DNA of 64,000 nt from Cronobacter dublinensis subsp. dublinensis LMG 23823 (GCF_001277235.1 NZ_CP012266.1:2232001-2296000), one strand, 5' to 3'. Shown: positions 33,017 through 42,687, counted from the first letter of the stretch. Numbers and translations are program-made. The notes: a model not told the origin generated them from the sequence alone.

Positions 33017-34180
33017 ATGCGCTTTTCGCTTCCCCCCGCGCCTGCCGTTATCGCAGGCTTCGTGGCGGTGCTGGTCGGTTACGCCAGCTCTGCCGCCATT
33101 ATCTGGCAGGCCGCGACGGTCGCAGGGGCCACGCCTGCGCAAACCGCGGGCTGGATGACGATGCTCGGCATCGGCATGGGCGTCAGCACGCTCGCGTTAA
33201 GTCTGTGGTATCGCGCGCCGGTGCTGACCGCCTGGTCAACGCCCGGCGCGGCGCTGCTGGCGACGAGCCTTAGCGGCAGCAATCTGCATGAGGCGGTCGG
33301 GATCTTTATGTTCGCCAGCGCCCTTATTGTTATCTGCGGCGCGACAGGGCTGTTCGCCCGCCTGATGAAAATTATTCCGCCGGGGCTTGCCGCCGCGATG
33401 CTGGCAGGCATTCTGCTGCGCTTCGGGTTACAGGCGTTCGGCACGCTGGAGGGACATTTCGCGCTGTGCGCCGCCATGATCGGCGCATGGCTTGTCAGCA
33501 AAGCGTTCGCGCCGCGCTATGCCGTAGTAGCGGCGCTGCTGGCGGGCGTCGCGGTCTGCCTGTGGCAGGGCGAGGTGAATACCGGCGCGCTGCATTTCGC
33601 CATCGCGCCGCCAGAATTCGTAGCGCCCACGTTTAGCCTGGCGTCGCTGCTCGGCGTCGGGCTGCCCTTCTTTCTGGTGACAATGGCCTCGCAGAACGCG
33701 CCGGGCGTCGCCACGTTGCAGGCATCCGGCTACCGGGTGCCGGTCTCGCCGCTGATGGTGACGACCGGTCTGCTGGCGCTGCTGCTGGCGCCGTTCGGCG
33801 TCTTTTCCATCTGCATCGCCGCCATTACGGCGGCCATTTGCCAGAGCCCGGAGGCGCACCCGGACCACGACAAACGCTGGATAGCGGCGGTGATGGCGGG
33901 CCTGTTTTATCTGCTGGCGGGCGTGTGCGGCGGATCGATCGGCGCGCTGATGACCGCCCTGCCGACGCCCTGGCTACAGACGCTGGCCGGGCTGGCGCTG
34001 CTCGGCACCATTGGCGCCAGCCTGCATCAGGCGCTGGCGAACGAGCGCGGGCGCGACGCGGCGTTAATCACATTTCTGGTGACGGCCTCTGGCGTCACGC
34101 TGCTGGGCGTGGGCTCCGCGTTCTGGGGATTGATAGCCGGTGGGATAAGCTACGCGCTGCTGGCACGGCGGGCGGGATAA
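33017..34180 (+). CDS. ydcO: Benzoate/H+ symporter family protein YdcO (BenE)
   Basis: The 387-residue membrane protein of the BenE family has about 12 helices and the family motifs WMTMLGIGMGVSTLALSLWY, TAWSTPGAALLA and TMASQNAPGVATLQASGY. Family members import benzoate; the substrate of YdcO is not established. The ATG at 33017 has GGAG 5 bases upstream and gives a length close to E. coli YdcO (391). Divergent transcription from sutR suggests control by SutR. Confidence 0.91.
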   Translation: MRFSLPPAPAVIAGFVAVLVGYASSAAIIWQAATVAGATPAQTAGWMTMLGIGMGVSTLALSLWYRAPVLTAWSTPGAALLATSLSGSNLHEAVGIFMFASALIVICGATGLFARLMKIIPPGLAAAMLAGILLRFGLQAFGTLEGHFALCAAMIGAWLVSKAFAPRYAVVAALLAGVAVCLWQGEVNTGALHFAIAPPEFVAPTFSLASLLGVGLPFFLVTMASQNAPGVATLQASGYRVPVSPLMVTTGLLALLLAPFGVFSICIAAITAAICQSPEAHPDHDKRWIAAVMAGLFYLLAGVCGGSIGALMTALPTPWLQTLAGLALLGTIGASLHQALANERGRDAALITFLVTASGVTLLGVGSAFWGLIAGGISYALLARRAG

Positions 34181-34203
34181 AAAAGAGGGAGCCAGGCTCC
34201 CTC
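34179..34203. terminator. Bidirectional terminator between ydcO and ydcL
   Basis: GAGGGAGCC and GGCTCCCTC pair as a compact hairpin. A six-base A run on its left gives a T run for the minus-strand gene ydcL. Confidence 0.75.
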
Positions 34204-34210
34204 GGTACGC

Positions 34211-34882
34211 TTATTTGCTGGGGGCCGAATCGAACATCCGCGCGTCGGTCGCCATATCGTCGATGACCTGTTTGAGGTTTTCGACTGTCAGCGGGGTATT
34301 CTCGTTCTTCAGATCTTTCCCCTCGCCTTTACGCACCACTTTCACGACCGTTTTTTGCGTCGCCGCGTCAATCAGCTCGCCTTCAAAAAACAGGCTGGTG
34401 TCCATCGTGCGATGGCCTGTGGCGACCTCAGTGCCCGCGACCACCAGCGCGACCGGCAGCACTTCATAGAATTGCAGGCCTTCTTTGCTGCTGTCCACCG
34501 CCGTGATGGCACCGCGGAAAATCACGCTGCGCGGCCCCGGCGTCGCCACCAGCGGCTTGCGGCTGGCGGCTGCGTTTTTAAGCTGCGTATTGGTGTAATT
34601 GAGCAGGCCGTCCAGTACCTTTTGTGAAATCTGCGCGGTCGGTTTCGGCGTCGGGTAATACACGACGGGATTATAGACGATGGAGTCATAGTTATTGAGA
34701 TTAAACCCCGGCGCGACCCAGCGCATAGCCGGTTTGCCGGTAGCCGAGGTGACCTTTTCAAGGCCGGAATAGTCTTTCAGGAAACCGGAATATTGTTCGG
34801 GTTTGGTGACGCTCGATGAACAACCCGCCAGCAGCAAAAGCGCCGCCAGTCCGGAAGCTTTAAATAACGATGTGCTGTGCAT
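34211..34882 (-). CDS. ydcL: DUF3313 lipoprotein YdcL
   Basis: The 223-residue protein has a lipobox (LLLLAGC, Cys21) and the DUF3313 pattern of E. coli YdcL: QYSGFLKDYSGL, ATGKPAMRWV, FRGAITAVDSSKEGLQFYE and GHRTMDTSLFFEGEL. Ser after Cys favours outer-membrane sorting. Function unknown. A 213-base AT-rich gap upstream separates it from tehB. Confidence 0.92.
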   Translation of the reverse strand: MHSTSLFKASGLAALLLLAGCSSSVTKPEQYSGFLKDYSGLEKVTSATGKPAMRWVAPGFNLNNYDSIVYNPVVYYPTPKPTAQISQKVLDGLLNYTNTQLKNAAASRKPLVATPGPRSVIFRGAITAVDSSKEGLQFYEVLPVALVVAGTEVATGHRTMDTSLFFEGELIDAATQKTVVKVVRKGEGKDLKNENTPLTVENLKQVIDDMATDARMFDSAPSK

Positions 34883-35095
34883 AAGAAAATCCCTGTGAGT
34901 GGGTGAGCACTGAATTTATAGCAAACGGGCGCAAAGAGATCGTGAAAAAACGAGACGCGAGAAGAAAAAGCGATCGCAGACGTAAAATAGGATAAGAACA
35001 ATAAATAAATGTGATGCCAATTATAAAATTAATATACGCCGTTTATAAAAATGAGTGGCAGCCAGAGACGAAGGGCTCCGGCTGCGCCGCAGAAC

Positions 35096-35689
35096 TTAAC
35101 GTTTTTTCGCAAGCATGGTCGCAAAACGCAGGCTGATACGATTGCCGCTGGCGTCGGTTTTATGCAGTTGCCCGACATCTTCGTTATATTTAATCAGCTC
35201 CCAGCCTTCATAATAACGACGCAGTTCCCCTTCGCGAAACGCAAACGGGAAACCGACGGTACACGGATAGTCGTCGGTATCCATCGCCGCCACAATCAGG
35301 TTATAGCCGCCCGGCGCGGTGCAGCGCTGCATATTATCGATAAGCGCAGGAATGGTGTCCCGCTCAAGAAACATCATCACCACGGTGGAGAGAATAAGGT
35401 CATATTCGCCGCCAAAACGCAGCGTATTTAAATCTTTCACGCCCGCGTGCAGGTTACTTAGCCCTTCCGCCGCCACAATGCGCTCAAGATTAGCGATGCT
35501 GGCCGGGTTTTTATCCCATGCGGTGACCTCAAACCCACGCGCGGCGAGATAAAGGCTGTTGCGTCCGTTGCCGCAGCCGAGATCCAGCACGCGGCCCGGC
35601 TGTACGTAACGTACGGCGTTCAGCACGTCGGAGTGCGTGGCCGTCAGTCCATATTTTTCAGTGAAGTAATTTTCATCGCGAACGTTCAT
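35096..35689 (-). CDS. tehB: Tellurite methyltransferase TehB
   Basis: The 197-residue class I methyltransferase matches E. coli TehB. The SAM motif is VLDLGCGNGRNSLYLAARGF, followed by VTAWDKNP and an LSTVVMMFL segment. TehB methylates tellurite and detoxifies it. In E. coli the channel gene tehA lies upstream in the same operon; here the upstream neighbour is divergent ydcK and tehA is absent. AGGAATTCCC precedes the ATG. Confidence 0.93.
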   Translation of the reverse strand: MNVRDENYFTEKYGLTATHSDVLNAVRYVQPGRVLDLGCGNGRNSLYLAARGFEVTAWDKNPASIANLERIVAAEGLSNLHAGVKDLNTLRFGGEYDLILSTVVMMFLERDTIPALIDNMQRCTAPGGYNLIVAAMDTDDYPCTVGFPFAFREGELRRYYEGWELIKYNEDVGQLHKTDASGNRISLRFATMLAKKR

Positions 35690-35860
35690 GGGAATTCCTC
35701 AGAGAGACCGTCTGCTGCCGATGGCCGGAACGGCCTGTCGGCGAGGCGGCAAAGATATATTCTGAATGCATTTTATAAAACTTCCGCGCTGAACGCTATC
35801 GCCTTCCCGGCGCGCTAAACTTTGCTACGGTTAGTTTATCGCCCCTGACAGGAAGCCATA

Positions 35861-36841
35861 ATGAATAAATACCAGCTGAGCGAGGCCACGCGGGTGTATC
35901 GCTATACGCGCAACGGCGAACCCTGCAGCGTAACGCTGCGCCAGCTTATTGCGCTGCGCGATTTCGCCGATGTGCGCGCCGGAGCCCCTGGCGGCTGGGT
36001 GGAGTCGACGGAAAATCTCAGCCAGCAGGGCGAATGCTGGGTTTACGATCACAACAGCGTCGTGTTCGCCGGGGCGAAAATCCGCGGCAACGCGCGCATA
36101 AGTCAGCCCTGTGTTATCCATCATGACGCGGTGATTGGCGACGACGCCTGGATTGACGGCGCGCAGATAAGCGACGGCGCGCACATCAGCGGCCGCGCGA
36201 TGGTGCAATGCTCGGTCGTGCGCGGCGACTGCCATCTCTTCGGCGAGTCGCGGGTGCTGCACAACAGCCTCATCGTGGGCGCGAAGGGGTTAACCGCGGA
36301 CGGCGACAGCGCGTTGCGTATTTACGGTCACGCCACGGTCAGCGCCTCACGGGTCGTGCATCAGGCGCAGATCTACGGCCACGCGCTGGTGACGCACGCG
36401 TTTATCGAGCATCGCGCCGAGGTGTTTGAAAACGCTATCCTCGAAGGCAACGATGAGAACGACGTCTGGGTGTGCGACTGCGCAAAAATTTACGGCAACG
36501 CCCGGCTGGTGGCGGGCCTTGCGGAGAATGCCTCGCCCACGGTGCGCTACAGCTCGCAGGTGGCGGGCAACGCCGTTATCGAAGGCGAGTGCCTGCTGGG
36601 ACATCACGTGCGTGTCGACGAGAATGCGCGAATAACCGGCGGTCCGGTGCGGCTCGACAATCACGTGACGATTGCCGGGCGCGCGCGCATCAGCGGCGAG
36701 GTGATGATTGAAGACAGGGTCACTATCCTGGACGATGTGACGATCGTCGCGCCGCCGGGAGATATCATTCGCCTGAATGGTTTTAAGACGCTGACCGGGG
36801 ACGAGCAGATCCTGCGCCCGCCCCTGCCGGGCCTTGCCTAA
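35861..36841 (+). CDS. ydcK: Left-handed beta-helix hexapeptide-repeat protein YdcK
   Basis: The 326-residue protein consists mostly of hexapeptide repeats (for example ISQPCVIHHDAVIGDDAWID, RVVHQAQIYGHALVTHAFIE) after an N-terminal YRYTRNGEPCSVTLRQLIAL segment. It matches E. coli YdcK, a predicted acyl- or acetyltransferase-like protein without known substrate. Ends in a 4-base overlap with convergent rimL. Confidence 0.91.
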   Translation: MNKYQLSEATRVYRYTRNGEPCSVTLRQLIALRDFADVRAGAPGGWVESTENLSQQGECWVYDHNSVVFAGAKIRGNARISQPCVIHHDAVIGDDAWIDGAQISDGAHISGRAMVQCSVVRGDCHLFGESRVLHNSLIVGAKGLTADGDSALRIYGHATVSASRVVHQAQIYGHALVTHAFIEHRAEVFENAILEGNDENDVWVCDCAKIYGNARLVAGLAENASPTVRYSSQVAGNAVIEGECLLGHHVRVDENARITGGPVRLDNHVTIAGRARISGEVMIEDRVTILDDVTIVAPPGDIIRLNGFKTLTGDEQILRPPLPGLA

Positions 36842-37413
36842 GAGCGCGTGCCGGCCTCGATGATGCGCCCGTAGATATGCTGATCGTGGAACGCGCCATT
36901 GAGGTATTCGGCCTCTTTTAAGCGGCCTTCCAGCGTGAAACCGTTGCGCTGCGCCACGCGGTTGCTCGCCTCGTTGGTGACGATGCACTTAATGACAAAA
37001 CGCCGGACCTCGCCGGTCTGCGCATAGTGCGCCATCATCGTTTGCAGCGCGCCGCAGATAATTCCCTGCCCCTGATGCTGCTCGTCAAGCCAGTAGCCGA
37101 TGTAGCCCGCTTTGTTGGTCGGTTCAATCTGGTTAAACGACACCACGCCCACCAGTTCGCCGTCGCGCAAAATCATAAACATTTTCGCGTAGCCGCGATG
37201 GTGCAACAGATAATTGCCCTGAATGGTCTGGCGCGTGTCGTCGATTTTATTAACAAACTGCGGCCAGTCCATCGCCTTCTGTAACCACGCTTTGTTGCGC
37301 TGCACCAGCGCGAACAGCGGCTCGGCGAAGCGTTCATGAACGGAATGCAGCGTAAGGCGGTCATTGACGATAAGAATGTCGTCCTGCCAGGTGTCGGCGG
37401 TGGCGTTTTGCAA
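36838..37413 (-). CDS. rimL: Ribosomal protein L7/L12 N-terminal serine acetyltransferase RimL
   Basis: The 191-residue GNAT enzyme matches E. coli RimL with a slightly longer N-terminus. Motif A is visible in IGYWLDEQHQGQGIICGAL (QGQG acetyl-CoA loop), and GYAKMFMI plus RRFVIKC are conserved. RimL converts L12 to L7 by acetylating its N-terminal Ser. AAAGGAG lies 5 bases before the ATG. Convergent with ydcK, upstream of opgD on the same strand but with its own context. Confidence 0.92.
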   Translation of the reverse strand: MQNATADTWQDDILIVNDRLTLHSVHERFAEPLFALVQRNKAWLQKAMDWPQFVNKIDDTRQTIQGNYLLHHRGYAKMFMILRDGELVGVVSFNQIEPTNKAGYIGYWLDEQHQGQGIICGALQTMMAHYAQTGEVRRFVIKCIVTNEASNRVAQRNGFTLEGRLKEAEYLNGAFHDQHIYGRIIEAGTRS

Positions 37414-37538
37414 GTGAGACTCCTTTTGGTCGTGAAGACCCTACAGTTACCACAGCGGAGACCGCAAAAACACTGCCGGAATCGGCGGGGTTGTGCTGAA
37501 CAAGCGGCGTGCCTGTCGCCTTCTGTGCCTGACGCCCA

Positions 37539-37565
37539 TAAAAAAGCCCCGTCGAAACGGGGCTT
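37539..37565 (-). terminator. Terminator of opgD
   Basis: AGCCCCGT-CGAA-ACGGGGCT with a six-base T run on the minus strand, 12 bases past the opgD stop. Confidence 0.9.
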
Positions 37566-37576
37566 GTCGGGCGGGC

Positions 37577-39232
37577 TTAACGCATCTGTCGGTCATCGAC
37601 ATATTTGCGTTTGTCCGGCGCGGGCGGGAAGTATTGCCACAGCCAGGTTTCGCTGATGGCCTCACCCTGACAGCGCAGGAACATGCGCATCTCCACCGGG
37701 TCGACGGAATCGGATGTCGGATACCAGTCGAACTGAATGCGGTAGCCGTCGAACGGTTCGACATACAGAATTTCGACCTGTTTCGCCTCGCCGCTGGAGA
37801 GCGTAATGACCGGCTCGATACCGCGCGGCGCGGCGCCCTTCAGATCGCCGCCGACGAAATCCACGGCGACACGGCGCGACCACTGCGTCGGGAAGTTTTC
37901 GCCCGGCGCCCAGCCTTCCGGGAAGCTGCCCATCCCGGTGCGGGTGGCATAAACGCGCGCCAGCGGCGTGCGTACCGGCGCATCGCCGCTCCAGTAGAGA
38001 CGATACTGGAAGTTCAGCTTATCCCCGGCGCGGATCGGTTTTTCCGGCTGCCAGAAGCAGACGATGTTATCGAGCGTTTCGCCGGTGGTCGGGATCTCCA
38101 TCAGCGCGACGGTGCCTTTGCCCCAGCGGTTACGCGGCTCGACCCACAGGCTCGGACGCTTGTTATACCAGCCCATGACATCCTGATAGCTTTCGAATTT
38201 ATGGTCGGTCTGTAACAGCCCGAAGCCTTTCGGGTTTTCATCCATAAACGCGTTGAACTGCAGGCGCTGCGGGTTATTGAGCGGGCGGCATACCCACTCG
38301 CCGTTGCCACGCCACATGGCGAGGCGGTCGGAGTCGTGGATCTGCGGATGAATGGTGTCGCACATGCGGCGTTCGTTATTGCCGCAGCTGAACATACTGG
38401 TCATCGGCGCGATGCCGAGCTGTTTAATGTCTTTGCGCGCGAACAGGAAGTTTTCCACTTCCATGATGACCTGGCTCGCCTCGCAATGGATGATGAATTT
38501 ATAGGCGCCGGTTACGCTCGGGCTGTCGAGCAGCGCGTAAGCGACAAATGTGGTGTCCTGCGCTTTCGGAGTTTCAAACCAGAAGGCGGTGAAATCCGGG
38601 AACTCTTCCGGCGTATCGGTGAAGGTATCCACCGCCAGTCCGCGCGCGGAAAGGCCGTACTGATAAGTGCTGTCTACCGCGCGGAAATAGCTCGCGCCGA
38701 GGAACGAAACGATATCGCGGCGCGCCAGCTCCGGTGCTTTAAACGCGCGGAACCCGGCGAAGCCGAGGTCGGTCTGCCCTTCCAGCTGGCGCGTATCGAC
38801 GCCCGCATCGTGGTAGTTAAAGAGTTCGGGGCGGAAATGCACTTCGCGCGCCTGACGGGTGGCGGAATCGAGCGAGAACATCCGCACGCGGCGGCGAAAA
38901 CCCATGCCGACGTGGAAAAACTGCACGTCGAGCTGGCGACCCTCAAGGTTGTTCCACAGCGAATGCCCGGCATCATACTGAATGCTGTTATAGGCCTGCG
39001 GGGTGAGCGTCGCGAGCGTATTGGGCAGCGGGCGCGGCGCCCCGCCCCAGGGTTTGTCCGCGAGATCGGCGGCCATTGACTGTAACACGCTGAAATCGAA
39101 GGCGCGTGTCTGGCCGTCCGCGATACCGGACTCCTGCGCCCAGGCGTTACGGGAGAAAAGCGTGGCGAGACCTGGAGTGCCGCATGCCGCGGCGAGGGCC
39201 AACGAGGCCTTGATAAAACGTCTGCGGTTCAT
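37577..39232 (-). CDS. opgD: Osmoregulated periplasmic glucan biosynthesis protein OpgD (MdoD)
   Basis: The 551-residue protein has the same length as E. coli OpgD. It carries a Tat signal (NRRRFIKASLALAAACG) and the OpgG/OpgD glucan-processing fold (FSVLQSMAADLADKPW, NSIQYDAGHSLW, LGFAGFRAFKAPEL, MWRGNGEWVCRPLNN). OpgD trims linear beta-1,2 glucans to control the length of osmoregulated periplasmic glucans. The start at 39232 is set by homology; an AAGGAC lies about 13 bases upstream and AGG directly before the ATG. The open frame to 39328 is unconserved. Confidence 0.94.
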   Translation of the reverse strand: MNRRRFIKASLALAAACGTPGLATLFSRNAWAQESGIADGQTRAFDFSVLQSMAADLADKPWGGAPRPLPNTLATLTPQAYNSIQYDAGHSLWNNLEGRQLDVQFFHVGMGFRRRVRMFSLDSATRQAREVHFRPELFNYHDAGVDTRQLEGQTDLGFAGFRAFKAPELARRDIVSFLGASYFRAVDSTYQYGLSARGLAVDTFTDTPEEFPDFTAFWFETPKAQDTTFVAYALLDSPSVTGAYKFIIHCEASQVIMEVENFLFARKDIKQLGIAPMTSMFSCGNNERRMCDTIHPQIHDSDRLAMWRGNGEWVCRPLNNPQRLQFNAFMDENPKGFGLLQTDHKFESYQDVMGWYNKRPSLWVEPRNRWGKGTVALMEIPTTGETLDNIVCFWQPEKPIRAGDKLNFQYRLYWSGDAPVRTPLARVYATRTGMGSFPEGWAPGENFPTQWSRRVAVDFVGGDLKGAAPRGIEPVITLSSGEAKQVEILYVEPFDGYRIQFDWYPTSDSVDPVEMRMFLRCQGEAISETWLWQYFPPAPDKRKYVDDRQMR

Positions 39233-39787
39233 GCCTGAGAAACCGTCCTTTTTTGTCAAAGTATTTCGCAAGGCCAAAGCCTGGCGGCGGCAAATGTTAC
39301 AAGCAATATGACCGCCCACTCTAGACAAAATTCAGAGTGAAGCCAACAGGCGGCGGGAAAATTAAATAATCTCTGATATTTCAGATAAATAGATGCATAA
39401 AGATGGGTAAATTTATGTCAACGGCAGCGGCGTGGGGCCGCCCGGAATCAACAGCTTACTTCGTGCGCGGCCATCACAAGGCGCGCCGCGGCGGGTTTCG
39501 CAAAGATTAGCGAGAGCCATCACAAAAAACTATGGCTGACGATATTGCCAGCCGCACCGGGACAGGATAGTTTCTCGCACGCAGAGACTGGCGGCATCGC
39601 GCCGTTCAGACCCCTGTATATGCCTATATTCCTCCCTGTGGGAGGGGCCGACAAACGCACGATACAAACACGCCGGCCAACACCATAATTTTAATGATGA
39701 TAGCTCACGGTGGCCCGGCTTTGCCGGGTTCTCTTTCGGGAAACGCCGCCCATTACCCCGCCGCGCGGGGTTTTGTTTTTTAAGGGG
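39233..39787. other. Intergenic region with a possible plus-strand transcript
   Basis: No convincing CDS lies in these 555 bases between two minus-strand genes. The left part is AT-rich and is the likely opgD promoter. The right part holds hairpins at 39631-39645 (CCTCCC/GGGAGG) and 39714-39728 (CCCGGC/GCCGGG), then a plus-strand terminator. These suggest a small RNA or short lost gene on the plus strand. Confidence 0.4.
39756..39781 (+). terminator. Plus-strand terminator upstream of the carboxylesterase 3' end
   Basis: CCCCGC-CGC-GCGGGG followed by TTTTGTTTTTT. No plus-strand gene precedes it. On the minus strand only a short A/T context exists, so it is not a good terminator for the esterase gene. 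Confidence 0.75.
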
Positions 39788-41299
39788 CTAATCCAGCGTG
39801 ACGTGATAGCGCATCACGCGTTTAAACAGCGCCAGCCGCGCGCGCATAAAGCGGTTCTCCAGCCGCCACCCCGCCTTTTTATTCATGCCGATACGCAGCA
39901 GACGATCGCGCCCGCGCACGCAGGCGAGCCAGCGCACCGGGCCGTCGAGCGCCTGACTCTGCGCGGTGGCGTCGGTGGCGAAGCGCACCCAGTAATCCGC
40001 CACCTGGCCTGCGAAGGCGCGATCCGCCGCCGTGGCGTAGGCTTTCACCGGGTCGGCAAGCGCCAGGTTATCGAACACGTAAGGCACTTCGTTGCCATGC
40101 CACGTGCCGTGGGCGTAGGTGTCCCGTTCGGCCTCGGCCACATAGTCAAACCAGTAGCGCCAGCACGGCACGCCGCGTCGGCTCTGCGCCTGCATCACCA
40201 CAAATCCGAGCGTGGTAAACGCCATATCGCGGCAGACCTGACGCCCCAGCTCGCGGTCGCCGCGCACGGCCGGGTACAGCAGCCGGATAAGCCCGAGCCC
40301 GAAGCGCCGCTCGCGACGCAGCTTGCGGATCTGCGCTTCCAGATTAACGCCGAAATAGGCGAGCACGCTGGCTTCATCGCTGTTGCTGCCCACCATCACC
40401 GGCATCGGATGCTGGCGCGCGGCGAAAAACGTCTCCAGCATCGGCTCAGGCAATACGATGTCGCCCGCCACCGGCGCGGGGCCGATGACATGCGGGGCGG
40501 TGAGTTGCCAGAAGGTGTCTGCGGGCAGCGCGCGCAGCTGCGCCGCGTCGGGGTTTTCAAGGCCGAGATGCCGGGTCAGCGCCGCGCCGCTCGCCAGCGC
40601 CTTACGACGCGGGATATCGGGCAGCGTGTAGCCGCTCTGGATAATCGCTTTATGAAACAGCCCCTTCGCCAGTGGCGAGGCCATCAGCGACAGCACGCTA
40701 CGCGCGCCAGCGGATTCGCCAAACAGCGTGACGTTGTCACGATCGCCCCCGAAGCCTGCGATGTTATCCTGCACCCAGCGCAGCGCGGCGATTTGATCGA
40801 GCAGCGCGAAGTTATGCACCGGCCCGGCCTCATCTTCGCCCTCCAGCGCCGGATGGGCGAAAAAGCCGAGATGGCCGAGGCGGTAGTTAAGCGTCACCAG
40901 CACCACGCCGCGACGCGCCAGCGCCTGGCCGTCGTAAGGCGGCAGGCTGCCCGCGCCGAGCGTAAACCCGCCGCCGTGCAGCCAGACCATTACCGGCAGC
41001 GGTTTATCGCGCGCGACCGGCGACCAGACGTTGAGATAAAGGCAATCTTCGCTGAACCCGCCCGGATCGCCGCCCGCCAGCTCGCGGCAAAACTGCGCGT
41101 TCTGCCAGCTGGCGGCGGAAAAAGCGGTGGCGTCGCGCGTCTTGCGCCAGGGTTCAGGCGGCTGCGGCGCGCGCCAGCGGCGTTCGCCCACCGGCGGCGC
41201 AGCATACGGAATGCCTCGCCAGACGGTAATATCCTGTTCTGTCACGCCGCGCACGTCGCCGTGCGTGGTCGTGACGATCGGCAGTTCCGGGTTGCGCAT
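39788..41299 (-). CDS. Type-B carboxylesterase (PnbA-like)
   Basis: The 503-residue alpha/beta hydrolase has the type-B signatures EDCLYLNVWSP and TLFGESAGARSVLSLMA (nucleophile Ser), the oxyanion loop MVWLHGGGFTLGAG, a Glu/Asp in SNSDEASVLAYF, and the catalytic His in HGTWHGNEVPYVF. No signal peptide, so cytoplasmic. It resembles Bacillus p-nitrobenzyl esterase; the natural substrate is unknown. It lies between opgD and ydcJ, a place that has no such gene in E. coli K-12. Confidence 0.88.
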   Translation of the reverse strand: MRNPELPIVTTTHGDVRGVTEQDITVWRGIPYAAPPVGERRWRAPQPPEPWRKTRDATAFSAASWQNAQFCRELAGGDPGGFSEDCLYLNVWSPVARDKPLPVMVWLHGGGFTLGAGSLPPYDGQALARRGVVLVTLNYRLGHLGFFAHPALEGEDEAGPVHNFALLDQIAALRWVQDNIAGFGGDRDNVTLFGESAGARSVLSLMASPLAKGLFHKAIIQSGYTLPDIPRRKALASGAALTRHLGLENPDAAQLRALPADTFWQLTAPHVIGPAPVAGDIVLPEPMLETFFAARQHPMPVMVGSNSDEASVLAYFGVNLEAQIRKLRRERRFGLGLIRLLYPAVRGDRELGRQVCRDMAFTTLGFVVMQAQSRRGVPCWRYWFDYVAEAERDTYAHGTWHGNEVPYVFDNLALADPVKAYATAADRAFAGQVADYWVRFATDATAQSQALDGPVRWLACVRGRDRLLRIGMNKKAGWRLENRFMRARLALFKRVMRYHVTLD

Positions 41300-41343
41300 T
41301 ACGGCTTCCTTTTTTTAACGGCAATCCCTGGAGCGTAGCCGGT

Positions 41344-42687
41344 TCAGAGCAGACCGCAACGTCGTTTGCTGCGATCTTCCGCCTCCTGATAGAGCATGAA
41401 CTCGTCGAGCACCGGGCTGCCGAGCGCCGCTTCGAAGGTGTCGCGGCTGGCGTTGCCGTGGCGGCGCGCTCGCGCATCTTCGCCAAGATTGGACTGAAAA
41501 ATTCCCGCCGCGCTGACCGGCAGAAAATCCTCATAGATAATGGGCTGCGCCACCAGCCAGCCGCGCTCAATCAGCGGCTGCGGATCGTCGCCAGGACGAA
41601 TGGCGTGACGGTGTTTTTCGCCGACCGGCGTCAGGCGGTAGCGAAAATAGGCCAGCCCCTGACGGCGCAGCAGCGTGTCGCTGTCCGGAAAGCGGCTGAA
41701 CGCCTCCTGCAATTTCAGCTGGTGCGTCAGGTTATCTTTGCCGCTCCCGGCCACCGCCAGCAGTTCATCATAGAGCGCGCGGCCTTTGGGCGTCAGCGCC
41801 ATGCCGCGCTGTTCAATTTCGCCGAAGCGCGCGGTATGCGTGCCGGGGCTGTCGCCGCCAAAGCGGATCGGCTCTTCAAGCGCTTTAAAGCTGGTCTGGC
41901 GCAGCAGAATGGGAAATTCGCGGCGCGGCGGCCCTTCGATAACGGCCTTCGGTTCAATGCCATATTCCGGCATCAGCGCCTGCACGCGGTCGATATCCAG
42001 CGTGCGCGGCGTCAGGTGGTTGATGTGACAGCCGCGAAAACACACCACATCGGCAATCAGCCGGTGCTCGTCATGCAGCGCCTGATAGGTGGCGGCGTCC
42101 ACCGTCGCATGGCTGTGCCAGCGGAACGTCTCCAGCGCCTCGCGCACAAACTCCTCCGCCTGCGCGGCATCAAACCCGCCCTGCTCGTCGTAGATATTCA
42201 GCAGTTCATAGCAGCGATGGGTAAAGATATCGCGACGCGAAAGCACCGCCGCCGCGCGCTTGCGTAGCTTTTCGTCTTCGATAAGCTCAAGGCGCAGCAG
42301 CGAGGTGAAAATGCGAAACGGATTACGCGCCAGCGCCACGTCATCCACCGGGCGAAACGCCGTGGAGTGGACCGGCACGCCCGCCTGCGAGAGATCGTAA
42401 TAGCCGACCGGCTGCATCCCCATAATGGCGAAAATACGTCGCAGCGTCGCCAGCTCTTCAGCAGTGCCGACGCGAATGGCCCCGTGGCGCTCGACGTTAA
42501 GCCGCGCCAGTTCATCGGCATTGGCGAGCTGTTCATGCAGCTGCGGGTGGCTTTCCAGTACCGCCAGGTTAACGTCGGCCACCAGTTCCAGCAGCGTACC
42601 GTATTGCGGCACCTCGTCCTGGTACATGGCCGACATGGCCTGCGAAAAATGTTCCCGAATCTCATCTGCCGTGATGCTGTTCGCCAT
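41344..42687 (-). CDS. ydcJ: DUF1338 protein YdcJ, 2-oxoadipate dioxygenase/decarboxylase family
   Basis: The 447-residue protein has the E. coli YdcJ length. DUF1338 proteins are Fe(II)-dependent, VOC-like enzymes; the Pseudomonas member HglS converts 2-oxoadipate to D-2-hydroxyglutarate. Candidate metal residues lie in RWHSHATVDAATYQALHDEH and GCHINHLTPRTLDID. The ATG at 42687 has GGAGG 9 bases upstream and matches the family start; the frame stays open to 42882 without homology. Adjacent divergent ydcI is as in E. coli. Confidence 0.92.
   Translation of the reverse strand: MANSITADEIREHFSQAMSAMYQDEVPQYGTLLELVADVNLAVLESHPQLHEQLANADELARLNVERHGAIRVGTAEELATLRRIFAIMGMQPVGYYDLSQAGVPVHSTAFRPVDDVALARNPFRIFTSLLRLELIEDEKLRKRAAAVLSRRDIFTHRCYELLNIYDEQGGFDAAQAEEFVREALETFRWHSHATVDAATYQALHDEHRLIADVVCFRGCHINHLTPRTLDIDRVQALMPEYGIEPKAVIEGPPRREFPILLRQTSFKALEEPIRFGGDSPGTHTARFGEIEQRGMALTPKGRALYDELLAVAGSGKDNLTHQLKLQEAFSRFPDSDTLLRRQGLAYFRYRLTPVGEKHRHAIRPGDDPQPLIERGWLVAQPIIYEDFLPVSAAGIFQSNLGEDARARRHGNASRDTFEAALGSPVLDEFMLYQEAEDRSKRRCGLL

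Noticed and set aside
39710..41338. A 542-codon plus-strand frame opposite the carboxylesterase gene
   Set aside because: The composition is rich in Arg, His and Ala with no domain, and the opposite frame has full type-B esterase motifs.
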